Of a stretch of DNA of 64,000 bases, positions 50,344 to 58,381 are shown one piece after another. Below the pieces are notes generated by a model. That model was not told the DNA's origin and made no database searches. It was given only the letters and a program-made list of their open reading frames with translations. Position 1 is the first letter of the stretch. Every line of letters starts with the position of its first letter. Origin of the DNA: Chlorobiota bacterium (GTDB lineage Bacteria > Bacteroidota > Chlorobiia > Chlorobiales > Chlorobiaceae); contig VGMX01000008.1 of the NCBI GenBank assembly GCA_016866305.1, positions 20,941-84,940 on the forward strand, read 5' to 3'. The translations under genes were made by a program, and so were the position numbers.

Positions 50344-51690
50344 ATGAAGACCTTCAACCTGATCCGCCTTTCGCTGTTCCAGATGGGTTTCGGCATCATG
50401 CTCGGCTTCGTCCAGGATATCCTGAACCGGGTCATGATCAAGGAACTGCTGCTTCCGGCGACGATCGCACTCGGCCTCATCAGCCTCAAGGAATTGCTTG
50501 CCATTTTCGGCGTCAAGGTCTGGATCGGCAATCTTTCCGACCGGAAAAGCATTCTGGGCTATCGCCGGACCCCCTACATCCTTCTCGGGCTGGTGAGCTG
50601 CATCGCCTCCTTCGTGCTCTCGCCTGCGGCGGCCTACGAGGTGCAGGTCGGCGGTACGGCCTTTTCCGAGATGCTGCCGACCCTTTTCACCGATATCGGC
50701 CTGTGGAAGCTCTGCTTCATTTTCCTGCTGTTTGGTTTTGGCCTGCAGGTGGCCACCACGGCCTACTATGCCCTGATCGCGGACATCGTGCCGGAGGAGC
50801 ATATCGGCAAGATCACCGGGGCGAGCTGGACGCTTATGGTGCTCACGGCAATCATCTCGAACTGGACCATCGGTTCCTATCTGAAGGTTTTCACCCCGGA
50901 ACGGCTCATGCAGGTGGCGGAAATCGGTGGCGTGATCGCTCTCTGCACGGGTTTGCTTGCGGTTATCGGTGTCGAGCGCCGCAATACGGAGGCCGGCAGG
51001 GGCAAGGAGAAGCACAGCATCACCTTCGCACAGTCGATCCGTCTGCTCTCTTCGTCCCCGAAAACCCTGCAGTTCGCTTTTTACATCTTCATCTCCATTT
51101 TCGCGCTTTTCGCAAACGAAGTGGTCATGGATCCTTTCGGCGCCGAGGTCTTCGGCATGACGGTTTCCGACACCACAAAGCTGTTCAAGCCAACCATGGG
51201 AGGCACCCAGCTTGTTTTCATGCTGCTGGTGGGCTTTTTCCTCTCGCGCATCGGGTTCAAGCGGGGAGCGCATATCGGCAATGCGTTCGGGGCAGTCGGT
51301 TTCGGCATGATCATCGCTGCAGGTTTCACGCTTGACCAGACCCTGCTTCGCGTCGCGCTTGTGGTGACCGGCATCGGTCTGGGTGCGGCAAGCGTGTCCA
51401 ATATTTCCATGATGATGAACATGACCGCCGGACGCAGCGGCATCTATATCGGTCTCTGGGGCACCGCCCAGAGTCTCGCGATTTTCCTCGGTCACTCCGG
51501 TGCGGGTGTTATTCGCGACGCGGTCTACAGCCTTTCCGGCAACCACATGTGGGCCTATACCGGTATTTTCCTTCTGGAAATCGTGGCGTTCAGCGTATCA
51601 AGTCTTGTCCTTCCGCGCATCTCGAAGGAAGCGTTCGAGGCCGAGTGTGAAGCGAAAATAGCCGAATTGCAGGCTGCAGGGGAGGTTTGA
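50344..51690 (+). CDS. PucC/LhaA-family pigment-complex transporter
   Basis: 448 residues with twelve predicted membrane helices, of the PucC/LhaA/bch2 branch of the MFS. These proteins in phototrophs assist assembly of light-harvesting complexes or carry (bacterio)chlorophylls. The typical N-terminal block is present (RLSLFQMGFGIMLG, LNRVMIKELLLPA, SDRKSILGYRRTPYI), as is DPFGAEVFGM in the second half. Green sulfur bacteria lack LH complexes of the purple type, so here the client is more likely a chlorosome or reaction-centre pigment. Its stop overlaps the region just before the radical SAM start, so both are likely one transcript. Confidence 0.9.
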   Translation: MKTFNLIRLSLFQMGFGIMLGFVQDILNRVMIKELLLPATIALGLISLKELLAIFGVKVWIGNLSDRKSILGYRRTPYILLGLVSCIASFVLSPAAAYEVQVGGTAFSEMLPTLFTDIGLWKLCFIFLLFGFGLQVATTAYYALIADIVPEEHIGKITGASWTLMVLTAIISNWTIGSYLKVFTPERLMQVAEIGGVIALCTGLLAVIGVERRNTEAGRGKEKHSITFAQSIRLLSSSPKTLQFAFYIFISIFALFANEVVMDPFGAEVFGMTVSDTTKLFKPTMGGTQLVFMLLVGFFLSRIGFKRGAHIGNAFGAVGFGMIIAAGFTLDQTLLRVALVVTGIGLGAASVSNISMMMNMTAGRSGIYIGLWGTAQSLAIFLGHSGAGVIRDAVYSLSGNHMWAYTGIFLLEIVAFSVSSLVLPRISKEAFEAECEAKIAELQAAGEV

Positions 51691-51695
51691 CGGAG

Positions 51696-52661
51696 ATGCC
51701 GCTCGACAGGAAACGCGAAGGTTCCGCAATGCAGCACGTCTTCGGTCCGGTGTCGTCCAAACGGCTCGGGCAGTCACTCGGCGTGGACCTGCTGCCGATG
51801 AAAAGCTGTACCTGGAACTGTGTGTACTGCCAGCTCGGTAAAACCCGTGAGTATGTGACGGAGCGGCGAGAGTTCTATTCCCCTGAAGAGATTCTCCGGG
51901 AAATCCGCCAGGCGTTGCAGGCAGGTTCGCATATCGACTGGATAACCTTTGTCGGATCGGGGGAAACCCTGCTTTACAAGGGGATCGGACGCCTGATCGG
52001 GGAGGTGAAGAAGATTACCGCCATTCCCGTCGCCGTCATCACGAACGGATCGTTGCTCTATCTGCCGGAAGTGCGCCGAGAGCTGCTGCAGGCTGACGCC
52101 GTGCTGCCTTCGCTGAATGCCGGTTCAGAAGAATTGTACTTGCGCATCGACCGACCTGCTCCGGGGTTCAGCTTTCGCCCGCATCTTGACGGGCTGATTG
52201 CGTTCCGCAGGGAGTACAAGGGGAAGCTTTGGGTGGAAGTCATGCTGCTGAAAGGAATGAACGATTCCGACGATGCTCTGCTTGCACTTTCCGAAGCGAT
52301 GCAGCAGGTGGACCCCGACATGGTTCACCTGGTTCTTCCGACCAGACCTGCCCCAGAACAGCAGGTTTCCCTGCCGGACACAGAGCGCATCGAGCGCGCC
52401 GTCAGCATCCTGTCAGCGGTGGCTCCCGTTGTTCACCCCGTAAAAGGGGGTATGGATCTCGGTGGCGTTGTCGATCTGCTCGAAGCCGTCACGGCTATCG
52501 TGTCGCGGCATCCTGTTCAGGAGAGGGAACTGCGTGCTGCATTGCTGGCCCGTTTTTCCGGTGACCGGGAGCTTGCCGAGCGTACCCTGCAGGATCTTTT
52601 CTCGAGCGGCCTGTTCGATTCAGTCGAACAGGCCGGAGAGGTTTACTGGATACCTTCCTGA
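51696..52661 (+). CDS. Radical SAM protein of unknown substrate
   Basis: 321 residues from the ATG at 51696. A TTG at 51687 is also possible but overlaps the upstream stop. Cluster motif C38-C42-C45 (CTWNCVYC), SAM-binding FVGSGETLL and VITNGSLL. The last 60 residues look like a small winged helix (LLARFSGDRELAERTLQDLF). The core resembles the COG0731-type Fe-S oxidoreductases related to wyosine and MoaA-like enzymes. Position directly behind the PucC-like gene hints at a pigment-linked or maturation role, but nothing in the sequence proves it. Confidence 0.8.
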   Translation: MPLDRKREGSAMQHVFGPVSSKRLGQSLGVDLLPMKSCTWNCVYCQLGKTREYVTERREFYSPEEILREIRQALQAGSHIDWITFVGSGETLLYKGIGRLIGEVKKITAIPVAVITNGSLLYLPEVRRELLQADAVLPSLNAGSEELYLRIDRPAPGFSFRPHLDGLIAFRREYKGKLWVEVMLLKGMNDSDDALLALSEAMQQVDPDMVHLVLPTRPAPEQQVSLPDTERIERAVSILSAVAPVVHPVKGGMDLGGVVDLLEAVTAIVSRHPVQERELRAALLARFSGDRELAERTLQDLFSSGLFDSVEQAGEVYWIPS

Positions 52662-52819
52662 TCATACGGCACATTCCTCCGGTTGGCCGGTGTCAGGATC
52701 ATTGCGGGAAATGCGTCGTAAGGGAAAATGTGATTACTGTAAAAATCACCTTTTTTCCCGGTCAGAAATCGGTATATTTACTGCACTATTTCAGAAACCC
52801 TTTTCGCTTATCCCCTGCC

Positions 52820-52930
52820 ATGTCCGCTCCTGTCTTCAATGATCTCTTTGCTGTTTCAGTCTGGTGTTTATTCGTAGGAGGTTTTCTGTTGTACCGGTTC
52901 ATCCGGAGCCGGGACGATGCGGAGAATTGA
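52820..52930 (+). CDS. Possible 36-residue membrane peptide
   Basis: MSAPVFNDLFAVSVWCLF leads into one membrane helix (about 8-27) and a charged tail RSRDDAEN. The shape is that of small single-helix subunits of membrane complexes. There is no strong ribosome binding site. It lies in the gap between a radical SAM gene and convergent queD. Only conservation in related genomes would show that it is real. Confidence 0.4.
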   Translation: MSAPVFNDLFAVSVWCLFVGGFLLYRFIRSRDDAEN

Positions 52931-52958
52931 GGCATGTGCCTTGGCGCCGGCGCTGTTT

Positions 52959-53390
52959 TTAAGGCTTTCCGTCATAATCGGCCCAGTTGTTCGGCGTTTC
53001 ATGCCAGCGGACTTCCCTGAGCGTTACTCCGTCGGGCAACCGGTGGCGTATCTGGTTGAATGCCCATTTTGCAAGGCATTCTGCAGTGGGTGGTTCATCG
53101 GTGACCAGAACCCTTGAATTGCGTTTCAGGATGAAGTCCAGATCCTCAGTATCCTCCTTCCAGACCGCGAATCCGTGGTCGAGCACGTCATGAATATGGT
53201 GAATCATGATCTCCTTCAGGAACTTGAAGTCCATTACCATGCCTTCCTCGCCGTCTCCCTGCCGGTCGACAGGCACTCCTTCAACAGTGGCGACCACCAC
53301 GCCCCGGTGACCATGGAGCTGATTGCAGAATGAAAAACTGTTGGGCAGCGTATGGCCGTAATCGATCTCTATTTTTCGTGAAATGCGCAT
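52959..53390 (-). CDS. queD: 6-carboxytetrahydropterin synthase-like (QueD/PTPS family)
   Basis: 143 residues of the 6-pyruvoyl-tetrahydropterin synthase fold. Zinc ligands His13 (DYGHTL), His26 and His28 (LHGHRG), catalytic Cys22 (FCNQ), and a C-terminal Glu in RWHETPNN. In bacteria this family usually makes 6-carboxytetrahydropterin for queuosine. Other queuosine genes are not in the window, so a folate or pterin role remains possible. The upstream gap contains a 16-bp palindrome (53453-53468). Confidence 0.87.
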   Translation of the reverse strand: MRISRKIEIDYGHTLPNSFSFCNQLHGHRGVVVATVEGVPVDRQGDGEEGMVMDFKFLKEIMIHHIHDVLDHGFAVWKEDTEDLDFILKRNSRVLVTDEPPTAECLAKWAFNQIRHRLPDGVTLREVRWHETPNNWADYDGKP

Positions 53391-53452
53391 TGATCCGCAA
53401 TGTTCTCTTGAAAATTATCCTTCCGCATGCACAACAGTGTAATAAAAAAATC

Positions 53453-53468
53453 TTGCATTGAAATGCAA
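53453..53468. promoter_or_regulatory. 16-bp palindrome between queD and metallopeptidase gene
   Basis: TTGCATT-GA-AATGCAA, with perfect 7-bp arms, lies in the divergent gap 63 bases from the queD start and 82 from the start of the plus-strand gene. It is a candidate operator for either gene. Confidence 0.35.
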
Positions 53469-53550
53469 TGCGCATGATCTTGTGATGAATGGGTGTTGTT
53501 TGCGGCCCGGCGCGGCATGACGGGCATGCGGCCGCAAGCATTGACAATGG

Positions 53551-54333
53551 ATGTCCCATAGTGCAAGAACCATGAAGAGATCTCCAGACGCAGGCTCATG
53601 GCGCCGGAGCGTTTCCGTGCCCGGGCTTTTCTATACGCTCAGGGTGAGTTCAAGGGCGGTTCATCCCCGACTGAAAATGGTGCCGCATGAAGGTCTTCAT
53701 GTCGTGGTTCCCTGCTGGTATCCAATGAAGCGCATCGAGGAACTGCTCTTTCTTCATCGCGCCTGGATCGCCGCGGCTGAAGCAAGGATCGAGCGGGTCA
53801 ATGCCGCAATGGATGCGGCATGCAGGGCATTGCTGCCCGAATCCATTATCTTTCACTGCACCGGTGAACAATGGAGGGTTTCGTACCGCGAGCAGGATAC
53901 CTGCCGCCGGGTTCAGGCCATTGAGGCTTCAGGGCGGGAACTTGTGCTGAGCGGCCGGACATCGAATCCTGACCTCTGCAGGTCGGGTCTCCGGCTCTGG
54001 CTCCGGAGGAAAGCCGGCCGTGAGCTTCTGCCGATACTGCATGAACTTGCGAGGGGAAATGCGTTCCGTTTCGAAAAGGCTGCCATCCGCATGCAGAAAT
54101 CACGCTGGGGAAGCTGCTCGTCGAAAGGTGTTATATCGCTGAATTCGAACCTTCTTTTTCTGCCTTACCGGCTTTCGGAATCGGTCATGCTGCACGAGTT
54201 GTGCCACACGGTTCATCTGGATCATTCCCGGTCGTTCAGAGAGCTGCTTGACTGTCATGATCCGTTGTGGCGCGAACATGACCGGGAACTGAAATCGGCA
54301 TGGCAATACATTCCCCGATGGGTCACAGCCTGA
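53551..54333 (+). CDS. YgjP-type zinc metallopeptidase-like protein
   Basis: 260 residues (253 if Met8 at 53572 is the start). The C-terminal half carries the DUF45/YgjP signature: MQKSRWGSCSSKGVISLN, then the zinc motif HELCHTVHLDHS (HExxH with a third His five residues on) and a closing WxxHD/E region LWREHDRELK. The family is a minimal M48-like gluzincin often beside restriction or repair genes. Substrate unknown. The predicted protein has no signal peptide, so it should be cytoplasmic. Stands alone. Confidence 0.85.
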   Translation: MSHSARTMKRSPDAGSWRRSVSVPGLFYTLRVSSRAVHPRLKMVPHEGLHVVVPCWYPMKRIEELLFLHRAWIAAAEARIERVNAAMDAACRALLPESIIFHCTGEQWRVSYREQDTCRRVQAIEASGRELVLSGRTSNPDLCRSGLRLWLRRKAGRELLPILHELARGNAFRFEKAAIRMQKSRWGSCSSKGVISLNSNLLFLPYRLSESVMLHELCHTVHLDHSRSFRELLDCHDPLWREHDRELKSAWQYIPRWVTA

Positions 54334-54694
54334 GGGTCGCAGGAGGCGCATTGCGGTATCCCCCAGGAGCTGGTTCTTGCGTTTGAGGAGTTGCAAAAGA
54401 TTTTGTGTCCGGTACAGAAACCCCTTTTAAGTGGACGAAATAATTCGTATTTTTTTTCGTCACTCCCATCTTCTCTTTTTTCTCTGGCGCTATGCCGGAA
54501 CAGGGCAATAACGCTGTATCTTTTTTTATTTGATTCTGTTACTGTTTCAATGTTTCCGGCCTTTTTCAAGGTGCTTGCGCCAGTAACGGTACAGAACCCG
54601 GGAATTCCTCTCCTGATGTGATCCGGGAGCATCTGCTCCGGAAGGTGTGTGTCGACAGCCTCTTTTTACAATTGATAATGAACGCCCCCGCAGT
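54334..54694. other. 361-bp gap before sensor kinase
   Basis: No protein gene is supported here. A weak AT-rich hairpin ACGAA-ATAA-TTCGT followed by A and eight T (54435-54457) may end the metallopeptidase transcript. A bulged hairpin CCGGGAGC-ATCT-GCTCCGG lies at about 54622-54640. A promoter-like TCGACA-16-GATAAT (54652-54679) would place the RNA start only about 9 bases before the kinase ATG. The middle (54430-54560) is notably AT-rich compared with the genes. Confidence 0.45.
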
Positions 54695-56830
54695 ATGACC
54701 CTTGTACAGTATATCCGTTCGTCCTTCCGTCAAGGAACCCAGATCTCGCGCTTCAATATCATCGCAGCATCCCTTATCGGGGCTACCGGTCACTTCATGC
54801 TCTTTTTCGTATACAAGTATCTGCTGCACAATAAGTGGGAAAACCTGCCGGTGCGTCTCGTCGGCGTTGCGCTCTGTATAGGAGTGCTTTTCAAGCTGAA
54901 AAATCCCGACTTTCTCGGCAAATATTTCGTGTATTACTGGCATCTCATGCTGATCTATGTGCTCCCGTTCATCATTACCCTGTTTCTGCTCAAGAACAAT
55001 GTTGAGGAGCCCTGGCTGAACTGGGAGATTTTCATGATTTTCGTGCTGATGTCCTTCGTGCCGAATTTCATGATGTTTCTTTTCGATCTGCTCGTCGGGG
55101 TTGTCATGGCTTTTGTGGTTTTCTGGCTGCTGCCTCCGGCAATCGAGCTCAGTCCACAGTTCAATGTTTTCCAGTATTCAATTGTGGCTGTCTTTTCGAT
55201 TTTCGCCGGCTATGTTTTCAGTCTGAGCAATATCAAGGGTATTGTCGCCCAGGAAAAAAACACGGCGTTGCAGATGCTCGCCGCAAGCATAGCCCATGAG
55301 ATGCGCAATCCACTGGGTCAGGTCAAGTTCAGTTTCGAAAAGATTTTGCACGAACTGCCTGTCGAACATCAGCAGAAAATCGCCGAATACATTTCCCCTG
55401 AGAGTCTCAACAGGGTCTATCAGAGTGTCGCGCAGGGGAAGATGGCCGTAAACCGTGGGGTGCAGATCATCGACATGCTTCTCAACGAGGTGAAAAATAC
55501 CTCGATTGATACCTCGACGTTCACCTATTGCTCCTGTGTTGCGGTTACCCGCAAGGCTCTTGATGAATACGGTTATGAATCCGACACCGGACGGGAAAAA
55601 CTCTCCTTTGAACATGGTGAGGACTTTGTCATAAAAGTCGATGAAACCCTCTATGTTTTCGTACTCTTCAATCTGATCATCAATGCATTTTATTTTATAC
55701 GCCCCTTACCGCATGCACGGATTTCCATCCGCATCCAGAGGGGGGGAAAGCAGAACCGGGTGTATGTGCGCGACACCGGTCCCGGAATACCTCCGGAAAA
55801 CCTGTGCCGGCTTTTCGAAGCCTTTTTCACATCGGGGAAAAAAGGAGGAACCGGTCTGGGTCTTGCCTACTGCAAGCGTGTAATGCGGGCTTTTGGCGGA
55901 GATATCGTCTGTGATTCGGTGCAGGGCGAGTATACCGAGTTCATGCTGACCTTTCCGGAAGTCAACGATCAGGAACTTGCCGAGTACAGAAAACAGACCA
56001 TCTCCCGTCATGCTCCGATTTTTCTCGACAAACGCATTCTCCTGGTTGACGACGAGTTTTCCGACAGGGAAATGGCCATACGTTATCTGGAGCCGTTCCG
56101 GACCGCTGTCGATGAGGCTGCTGACGGGCAGGAGGCCATAGAGATGTTGCGGCGGCAGCGCTACGACGCTGTGCTGATGAATCTGAACATGCCTGTGCTG
56201 AACGGTTACGAGGCCGCAGAGGCGATCCGGGCCGGAAAGGCGGGAGTGCTGTCCCTCGATATGCCGATCATCGGCTATACTTCCATGCCATCCTATATAG
56301 CCAGCGCGAAAATAGAAAAAGTCGGCATGCAGGGTTTGATTACCAAACCTGTCCGGGAATTCGAACTGATCCATAAACTCGCTTCGGTTTTAAGCGGCAC
56401 TCCTTTCAACGGTAATCCGGCTTATTCAGGTCTGAGGGTAATGCTTGTCGATGATACGAATGTCATGAGGATGTCGCTCAAATGGGTGCTTGAAAAATTT
56501 GATATCACCATCATCGAGGCCGCCTCGGGCGGAGGAGCGATTGCTCATCTCAGGGACAGCGGTTCCATCTGTGACCTAATCCTTATGGATATTCAGATGC
56601 CCGGGCTTGACGGTCTTGAAACAACCAGGAAAATCCGCAATGATCATACCATCGGGTGCCGGGATATTCCAATCATAGGACTCAGCGGCGAACAGGACGA
56701 ACGGGAGATAAAAAAAGCGCTGGACGCCGGTATGAATGACTATCTTCAAAAGCCGGTTGACAATCTCCTGCTGATGAAAAAAATCGGACAGTGGGCAAGA
56801 ACAGGAACGGAGACAAGTGAATCGTCATGA
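54695..56830 (+). CDS. CqsS/LuxN/PhcS-like hybrid sensor histidine kinase
   Basis: 711 residues from the ATG at 54695 (MTLVQYIRSSFRQG). About six membrane helices (roughly 20-175) without a periplasmic domain, as in CqsS, LuxN, LqsS and PhcS, the receptors for CAI-1, AHL, LAI-1 and 3-hydroxy fatty acid methyl ester signals. His201 lies in SIAHEMRNPLGQVKF, N box LFNLIINAFYF, G boxes DTGPGIPP and GTGLGLAYC. Two receiver domains follow. REC1 (about 447-565) has Asn496 where the phospho-acceptor Asp belongs (VLMNLNMP). REC2 (about 581-703) has Asp632 (LILMDIQMP) and Lys in LQKPVDN. No output domain is fused. The next gene is a PhcB-like methyltransferase. The ligand is inferred from this neighbour only. 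Confidence 0.88.
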   Translation: MTLVQYIRSSFRQGTQISRFNIIAASLIGATGHFMLFFVYKYLLHNKWENLPVRLVGVALCIGVLFKLKNPDFLGKYFVYYWHLMLIYVLPFIITLFLLKNNVEEPWLNWEIFMIFVLMSFVPNFMMFLFDLLVGVVMAFVVFWLLPPAIELSPQFNVFQYSIVAVFSIFAGYVFSLSNIKGIVAQEKNTALQMLAASIAHEMRNPLGQVKFSFEKILHELPVEHQQKIAEYISPESLNRVYQSVAQGKMAVNRGVQIIDMLLNEVKNTSIDTSTFTYCSCVAVTRKALDEYGYESDTGREKLSFEHGEDFVIKVDETLYVFVLFNLIINAFYFIRPLPHARISIRIQRGGKQNRVYVRDTGPGIPPENLCRLFEAFFTSGKKGGTGLGLAYCKRVMRAFGGDIVCDSVQGEYTEFMLTFPEVNDQELAEYRKQTISRHAPIFLDKRILLVDDEFSDREMAIRYLEPFRTAVDEAADGQEAIEMLRRQRYDAVLMNLNMPVLNGYEAAEAIRAGKAGVLSLDMPIIGYTSMPSYIASAKIEKVGMQGLITKPVREFELIHKLASVLSGTPFNGNPAYSGLRVMLVDDTNVMRMSLKWVLEKFDITIIEAASGGGAIAHLRDSGSICDLILMDIQMPGLDGLETTRKIRNDHTIGCRDIPIIGLSGEQDEREIKKALDAGMNDYLQKPVDNLLLMKKIGQWARTGTETSESS

Positions 56831-56987
56831 ACAAAGCGATCCTGCTTGAGGGTTCACTGGTCCGGATGCGGTTTTTTTTGCTGTTGCGGACAAGGAACGC
56901 ATCTGTTTGTTTGATGGCCTGACGAACCGGTTTTTACGGTTTTTGCTTTGTGGATGTATTCTGTAATTGTAGAAAGGAGTACGGTTT

Positions 56988-57878
56988 GTGGACTTTATAA
57001 AACAGCTGGTGGAAAAAAAAGGCCCTGAAAAATCGGATTATCATGCCTTGCATGTCGAGATTGAGCGTATCGGAACTCTTCTGGATCACCCTTCAGCATC
57101 CATACAGTACAGTGATTTTCTCGATATCATCTTTCCGGTTCTTTCTGTTGAAACCATGCAGGGATTTGCGTTTCATAAACCTCACGGGTATTCCGGCGAT
57201 TACGAGATCATTGACAGAATCTACAGGAAATGGAAGTCCGGTAAAGAGGAGTTCCGCAAATGGGATGAGTTTTTTCATGCCCAGGAAGCGCCGATTGCCG
57301 TCAGGAACAGGAAAAAGTTCTTTCTCGATACCCTGGTCTCTTCCGCACAGTTCAAGGAGGGGATGCATGTCCTGAATGTCGGAAGCGGTCCCGGCAGGGA
57401 CATGCTGGAGTTTTTTCAGGAAAATTCCGATTCCCGGACCTCTTTTGACTGTATTGATTATGACAGGGATTCCATTGCCTATGCGCAGGAGTTATGTGCA
57501 CCCTATCTTGACAGGATCAGGTTTTTACAGAAAAACATCTTCAGGTTCACCCCGGACAGGGAGTATGATATCATCTGGTCCGCAGGTTTGTTTGATTATC
57601 TCGATGACCGGAAATTTGTTTTCCTGCTTGGAAAATTGCGCGCCTATCTCAAGCCCGAAGGGACTCTTGTGATCGGTAATTTTTCGAGAAAGAATCCGAC
57701 GAGAAAATATATGGAACTGTTCGGGAAGTGGTTCCTGTACCACAGAAACGAAGAAGAGCTTGTCGATCTGGCAAGGGCTGCGGGTGTTTCAGACAGGCAT
57801 GTCCATGTTTTCAGCGAACCGCTGGGGGTGAATCTTTTCCTGCATGTCAGCCACTCTTCCTCTCCGGCCGGCGATTGA
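56988..57878 (+). CDS. SAM methyltransferase, PhcB-like signal synthase candidate
   Basis: 296 residues from a GTG preceded by AAAGGAG (7 bases spacing). An N-terminal helical block (1-115) contains FHKPHGYSGDYEIID (62-76) and APIAVRNRKKFF (101-112). These resemble the KPxGYxGD and AVRNR blocks I recall from proteins annotated as 3-hydroxypalmitate methyl ester biosynthesis proteins (PhcB). The Rossmann methyltransferase follows with motif I VLNVGSGPGRDM (128-139), an acidic motif II (FDCIDYD) and WSAGLFDYLDD. It lies 157 bases after the sensor kinase, same strand. The proposed job is methylation of a fatty acid to a diffusible signal. Confidence 0.72.
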   Translation: MDFIKQLVEKKGPEKSDYHALHVEIERIGTLLDHPSASIQYSDFLDIIFPVLSVETMQGFAFHKPHGYSGDYEIIDRIYRKWKSGKEEFRKWDEFFHAQEAPIAVRNRKKFFLDTLVSSAQFKEGMHVLNVGSGPGRDMLEFFQENSDSRTSFDCIDYDRDSIAYAQELCAPYLDRIRFLQKNIFRFTPDREYDIIWSAGLFDYLDDRKFVFLLGKLRAYLKPEGTLVIGNFSRKNPTRKYMELFGKWFLYHRNEEELVDLARAAGVSDRHVHVFSEPLGVNLFLHVSHSSSPAGD

Positions 57879-57903
57879 TCGATGCATGATGTCTCCGTTC
57901 CTT

Positions 57904-58188
57904 CTAACGGTAGCGTCTTTTCGCCATCAGGTCAAGCCCGGAAAAAAAGATGGTTACGACAAAAACCACAATTCCTGTACACAACGAGACCAGTGCGCCG
58001 GCAAGCGCAGTTGCAGCACCATGATGAAGCCACATCAGCGAGGTCGCGGATGCCCACAGGGCTGCGGCCAGAATGGACGTGACTTTCCTGAACGGTCTGA
58101 GGAGTGACGGCACTGCTGCAGCAACAATGGCTGCGCCGAGCAGAAGCCACCAGGAGATTTCATAAAGAAAAACGTACGGCATGATCAT
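57904..58188 (-). CDS. Small three-helix membrane protein
   Basis: 94 residues from the ATG at 58186-58188. Met three codons further is also possible. Three predicted membrane helices (about 10-27, 35-53, 60-85) and a short basic tail (MAKRRYR). No family recognised. Convergent with the methyltransferase gene, 25 bases apart. Confidence 0.55.
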   Translation of the reverse strand: MIMPYVFLYEISWWLLLGAAIVAAAVPSLLRPFRKVTSILAAALWASATSLMWLHHGAATALAGALVSLCTGIVVFVVTIFFSGLDLMAKRRYR

Positions 58189-58294
58189 GTCGATTGCTTG
58201 CCCGGTGTCCCGGCCTTTTTCCGGTCCTCTTTCCGGTAACGGCCAGCCGGAGCGGCAGCGTCCGGTTTCCGGAAAATAGGCATCGGACGTTTCA

Positions 58295-58332
58295 AAAAAA
58301 AACGGACGGGAGGGATCAGTCATCCCGTTTTC
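58295..58332. terminator. Hairpin with poly-A/poly-T flanks before ald
   Basis: ACGGGA / TCCCGT arms around an 11-base loop, with nine A upstream on the plus strand (T run on the minus strand) and GTTTTC downstream. It could stop minus-strand transcription coming from behind ald, or weakly stop plus-strand read-through. Confidence 0.45.
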
Positions 58333-58381
58333 TTTGTACCTTCAGGGAAAGAGGCCTTTTTTGAATTTCACGTTTCAACCA

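Noticed and set aside
50329..51546. 405-codon minus-strand open frame opposite the PucC-like gene
   Set aside because: Highly charged, low-complexity translation typical of the antisense of a membrane protein gene.
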